A model generated the notes under the pieces. It saw nothing but the letters and a program-made list of their open reading frames with translations, made no database searches and was not told the DNA's origin. A stretch of DNA of 34,162 nucleotides from an uncultured Prevotella sp. (GTDB lineage Bacteria; Bacteroidota; Bacteroidia; Bacteroidales; Bacteroidaceae): NCBI GenBank assembly GCA_900543975.1, contig UQTI01000031.1, positions 1 through 34,162 of the forward strand. Reading direction: 5' to 3'. The translations under genes were made by a program, and so were the position numbers. Below, piece by piece: positions 33,212 to 34,162 of the stretch. Each line of letters begins with the position of its first letter. Position 1 is the first letter of the stretch.

Positions 33212-33805
33212 ATGAAAAAATTTATTGCTTTTTTAGCTATTATCGCAGTTTTTGCAGCATGCAGCTGCCAACCAGCCAAACCAAAGAAAACCATAAACGT
33301 TGTTTATGGGCCTGGCATTTGTGAATACAGTACCTGCGTAATAGACTATGACTATTATCTGAACAAGGTGGATTCAATGAAAATGCAATGTTATGTGCAC
33401 AACATCTCACCCTCTGACTATTCTTTCATTGTCAACACCCTTAACAACAAACAGAAAGCCGTGGCTACAGCAAAACATGGCATTAATCCTCCAATGTACA
33501 TAAAAATAGACAGCACGAAATATATCTTAGGCGACAACCGCGTTGTAGAATGTGAAGGGAGAAGAAATTTTGTACTGTCAGAATATGAGGAGTACAGGAT
33601 AAAATGCCTCGTACATTTTTACGACTTCTTACAGGAAGAAGATGTTACAGCACTAAATGAAATAAAGAAGTTCGGTATGCCACCAAATTACAAACACACA
33701 GAAATAGATCGTGGGGAATACGTTGGAACGGGAGATTTAAAAATTATAAAACGCAGCGATTTCTTTGAAACGGATGAGGTAAGAATTATTTTACAAGCAG
33801 ATTAG
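33212..33805 (+). CDS. Unknown lipoprotein, paralogue B
   Basis: A 197-residue predicted lipoprotein with signal MKKFIAFLAIIAVFAAC and lipid Cys17 (FAAC). Residues about 34-139 are identical to paralogue A in both DNA and protein. The signal region differs moderately. The C-terminus after PPNYK is unrelated to A (HTEIDRGEYVGTGDLKII, ending VRIILQAD), though both end in a similar IILQ strand. It has no recognised domain. A shared downstream remnant shows that the whole unit, not just the gene, was duplicated. The start is the only ATG with a signal peptide. Confidence 0.8.
   Translation: MKKFIAFLAIIAVFAACSCQPAKPKKTINVVYGPGICEYSTCVIDYDYYLNKVDSMKMQCYVHNISPSDYSFIVNTLNNKQKAVATAKHGINPPMYIKIDSTKYILGDNRVVECEGRRNFVLSEYEEYRIKCLVHFYDFLQEEDVTALNEIKKFGMPPNYKHTEIDRGEYVGTGDLKIIKRSDFFETDEVRIILQAD
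33311..33628 (+). repeat. 318-bp block identical to 31857-32174
   Basis: Second copy of the identical core, inside lipoprotein B. See the entry at 31857. Confidence 0.92.
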
Positions 33806-33923
33806 AAGATTATTAGAAAACTGTTTATTTTTTATTCTGCTCACAATTTGCTGCTGTAAGCAGAGAAATGACTTTACGATTACCACCGAGCAGGACAAAG
33901 ACGATGGAACAAGTCTACAATGA
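33803..33923 (+). pseudogene. Decayed tiny lipoprotein gene, copy B
   Basis: One frame reads LFFILLTICCCKQRND, then FTITTEQDKDDGTSLQ and TGA (33921-33923): a lipoprotein-like signal with a very short mature part. There is no ATG or GTG start in this frame; copy A retains an ATG at the equivalent point. Together they suggest an ancestral peptide of about 36 residues that is broken in both copies. Confidence 0.5.
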
Positions 33924-33964
33924 AAAATAAAAGTGACGAAATCAGGAGATCATCAGATAAGATA

Positions 33965-34007
33965 AATCCTCAGATTGAGCACACTGTGTATTCCCAATCT
34001 GAGGATT
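33965..34007. terminator. Terminator between the island and the WYL-type gene
   Basis: Perfect 13-bp arms aatcctcagattg (33965-33977) and caatctgaggatt (33995-34007). It lies 4 bases beyond the stop of the WYL-type gene on the minus strand. T-runs are modest on both sides. Confidence 0.75.
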
Positions 34008-34010
34008 CTT

Positions 34011-34162
34011 CTATTCCTCCCCATTCAGGCATTCGCCCGTCTCATAACTCTTCGTCATATCCTTCAAGATACCAATCATCTCCAGTCTCAAGCTCTCAGG
34101 TTTCAGCACGATGATATTTCTGCCATGCCACAACAGTTCCTGAAGGAAATCACGGCTGGGGC
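34011..34162 (-). CDS. C-terminus of a WYL-domain regulator, cut by the window edge
   Basis: An open frame on the minus strand enters from the right edge and stops at TAG (34011-34013). Its visible 49 or so residues include DFLQELLWHGRNIIVLKPES and LRLEMIGILKDMTKSYE. This fits the end of WYL/WCX-type transcription regulators, where a helix and strand ending in VLxPESLR are common. The rest of the gene lies outside. WYL proteins often regulate defence, stress or mobile-element genes. The call rests on a short segment. Confidence 0.6.
   Translation of the reverse strand, partial: PSRDFLQELLWHGRNIIVLKPESLRLEMIGILKDMTKSYETGECLNGEE

Noticed and set aside
33920..34114. 64-residue Ser-rich frame on the plus strand at the right end
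   Set aside because: It crosses a terminator hairpin and lies antisense to the WYL-type C-terminus, which is the more convincing coding frame.

Overview
The window reads as chromosomal DNA of a Bacteroidales bacterium, most likely Prevotella or a close relative. The evidence is an Mfa2/FimB-type fimbrial lipoprotein, a SecA of about 1,126 residues ending in a CxCxSG...CH zinc tail, a DUF4105 protein, a DUF164-type zinc-ribbon protein beside a Nif3 protein, and repeated promoter matches to the Bacteroidetes -7 consensus TAnnTTTG. No rRNA, tRNA, CRISPR array, transposase or phage gene was recognised. All identities come from reading motifs; no database search was run.

Layout. 1-2058: a 22-bp imperfect hairpin, a fimbrial-type lipoprotein, then a gene-free stretch with a long inverted repeat and a 43-bp tandem repeat. 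2059-4321 (minus): greA, a zinc-ribbon coiled-coil protein and a Nif3-like metalloprotein. 4596-7189 (minus): a secreted DNA/RNA endonuclease and a FetA/FetB-type transporter whose ATPase has degenerate motifs. 7586-13335 (minus): an envelope cluster of FadL-like outer-membrane protein, LptC, a CNNM/CorC-type membrane protein and a PpiD/SurA-type foldase. 13458-19689 (plus): a DUF4105 protein, a phosphatase-superfamily protein that has lost its metal ligands, and secA. 20446-21486: a membrane-anchored LuxR-type regulator, preceded by a possible small RNA with its own terminator. 22054-25771: thpR, a PurF-like enzyme without the catalytic N-terminal cysteine, a GNAT acetyltransferase and an ABC ATPase without a visible permease. 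25831-29267 (minus): comEC, nth, an OmpH/Skp-like lipoprotein and a 64-residue membrane protein. 29462-30913: pepD.

From about 31,040 the DNA becomes AT-rich and accessory in character. It holds an unknown membrane protein, two lipoprotein paralogues sharing a 318-bp identical core, a secreted protein that appears frameshifted, two decayed copies of a tiny lipoprotein gene and, at the right edge, the C-terminus of a WYL-type regulator on the minus strand.

Three themes stand out. First, several enzyme homologues look catalytically altered: the PurF-like protein, the phosphatase-like protein and the FetA-like ATPase. Second, several genes (nuclease, LuxR-type regulator, nth, and less clearly the ABC ATPase) end in tandem repeats that include the stop codon and run into the 3' flank. 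Third, the duplicated lipoprotein island at the right end looks like a recently recombining, lineage-specific locus. None of these amounts to a proven new system; the right-end island and the cysteine-less PurF paralogue are the best candidates for follow-up.
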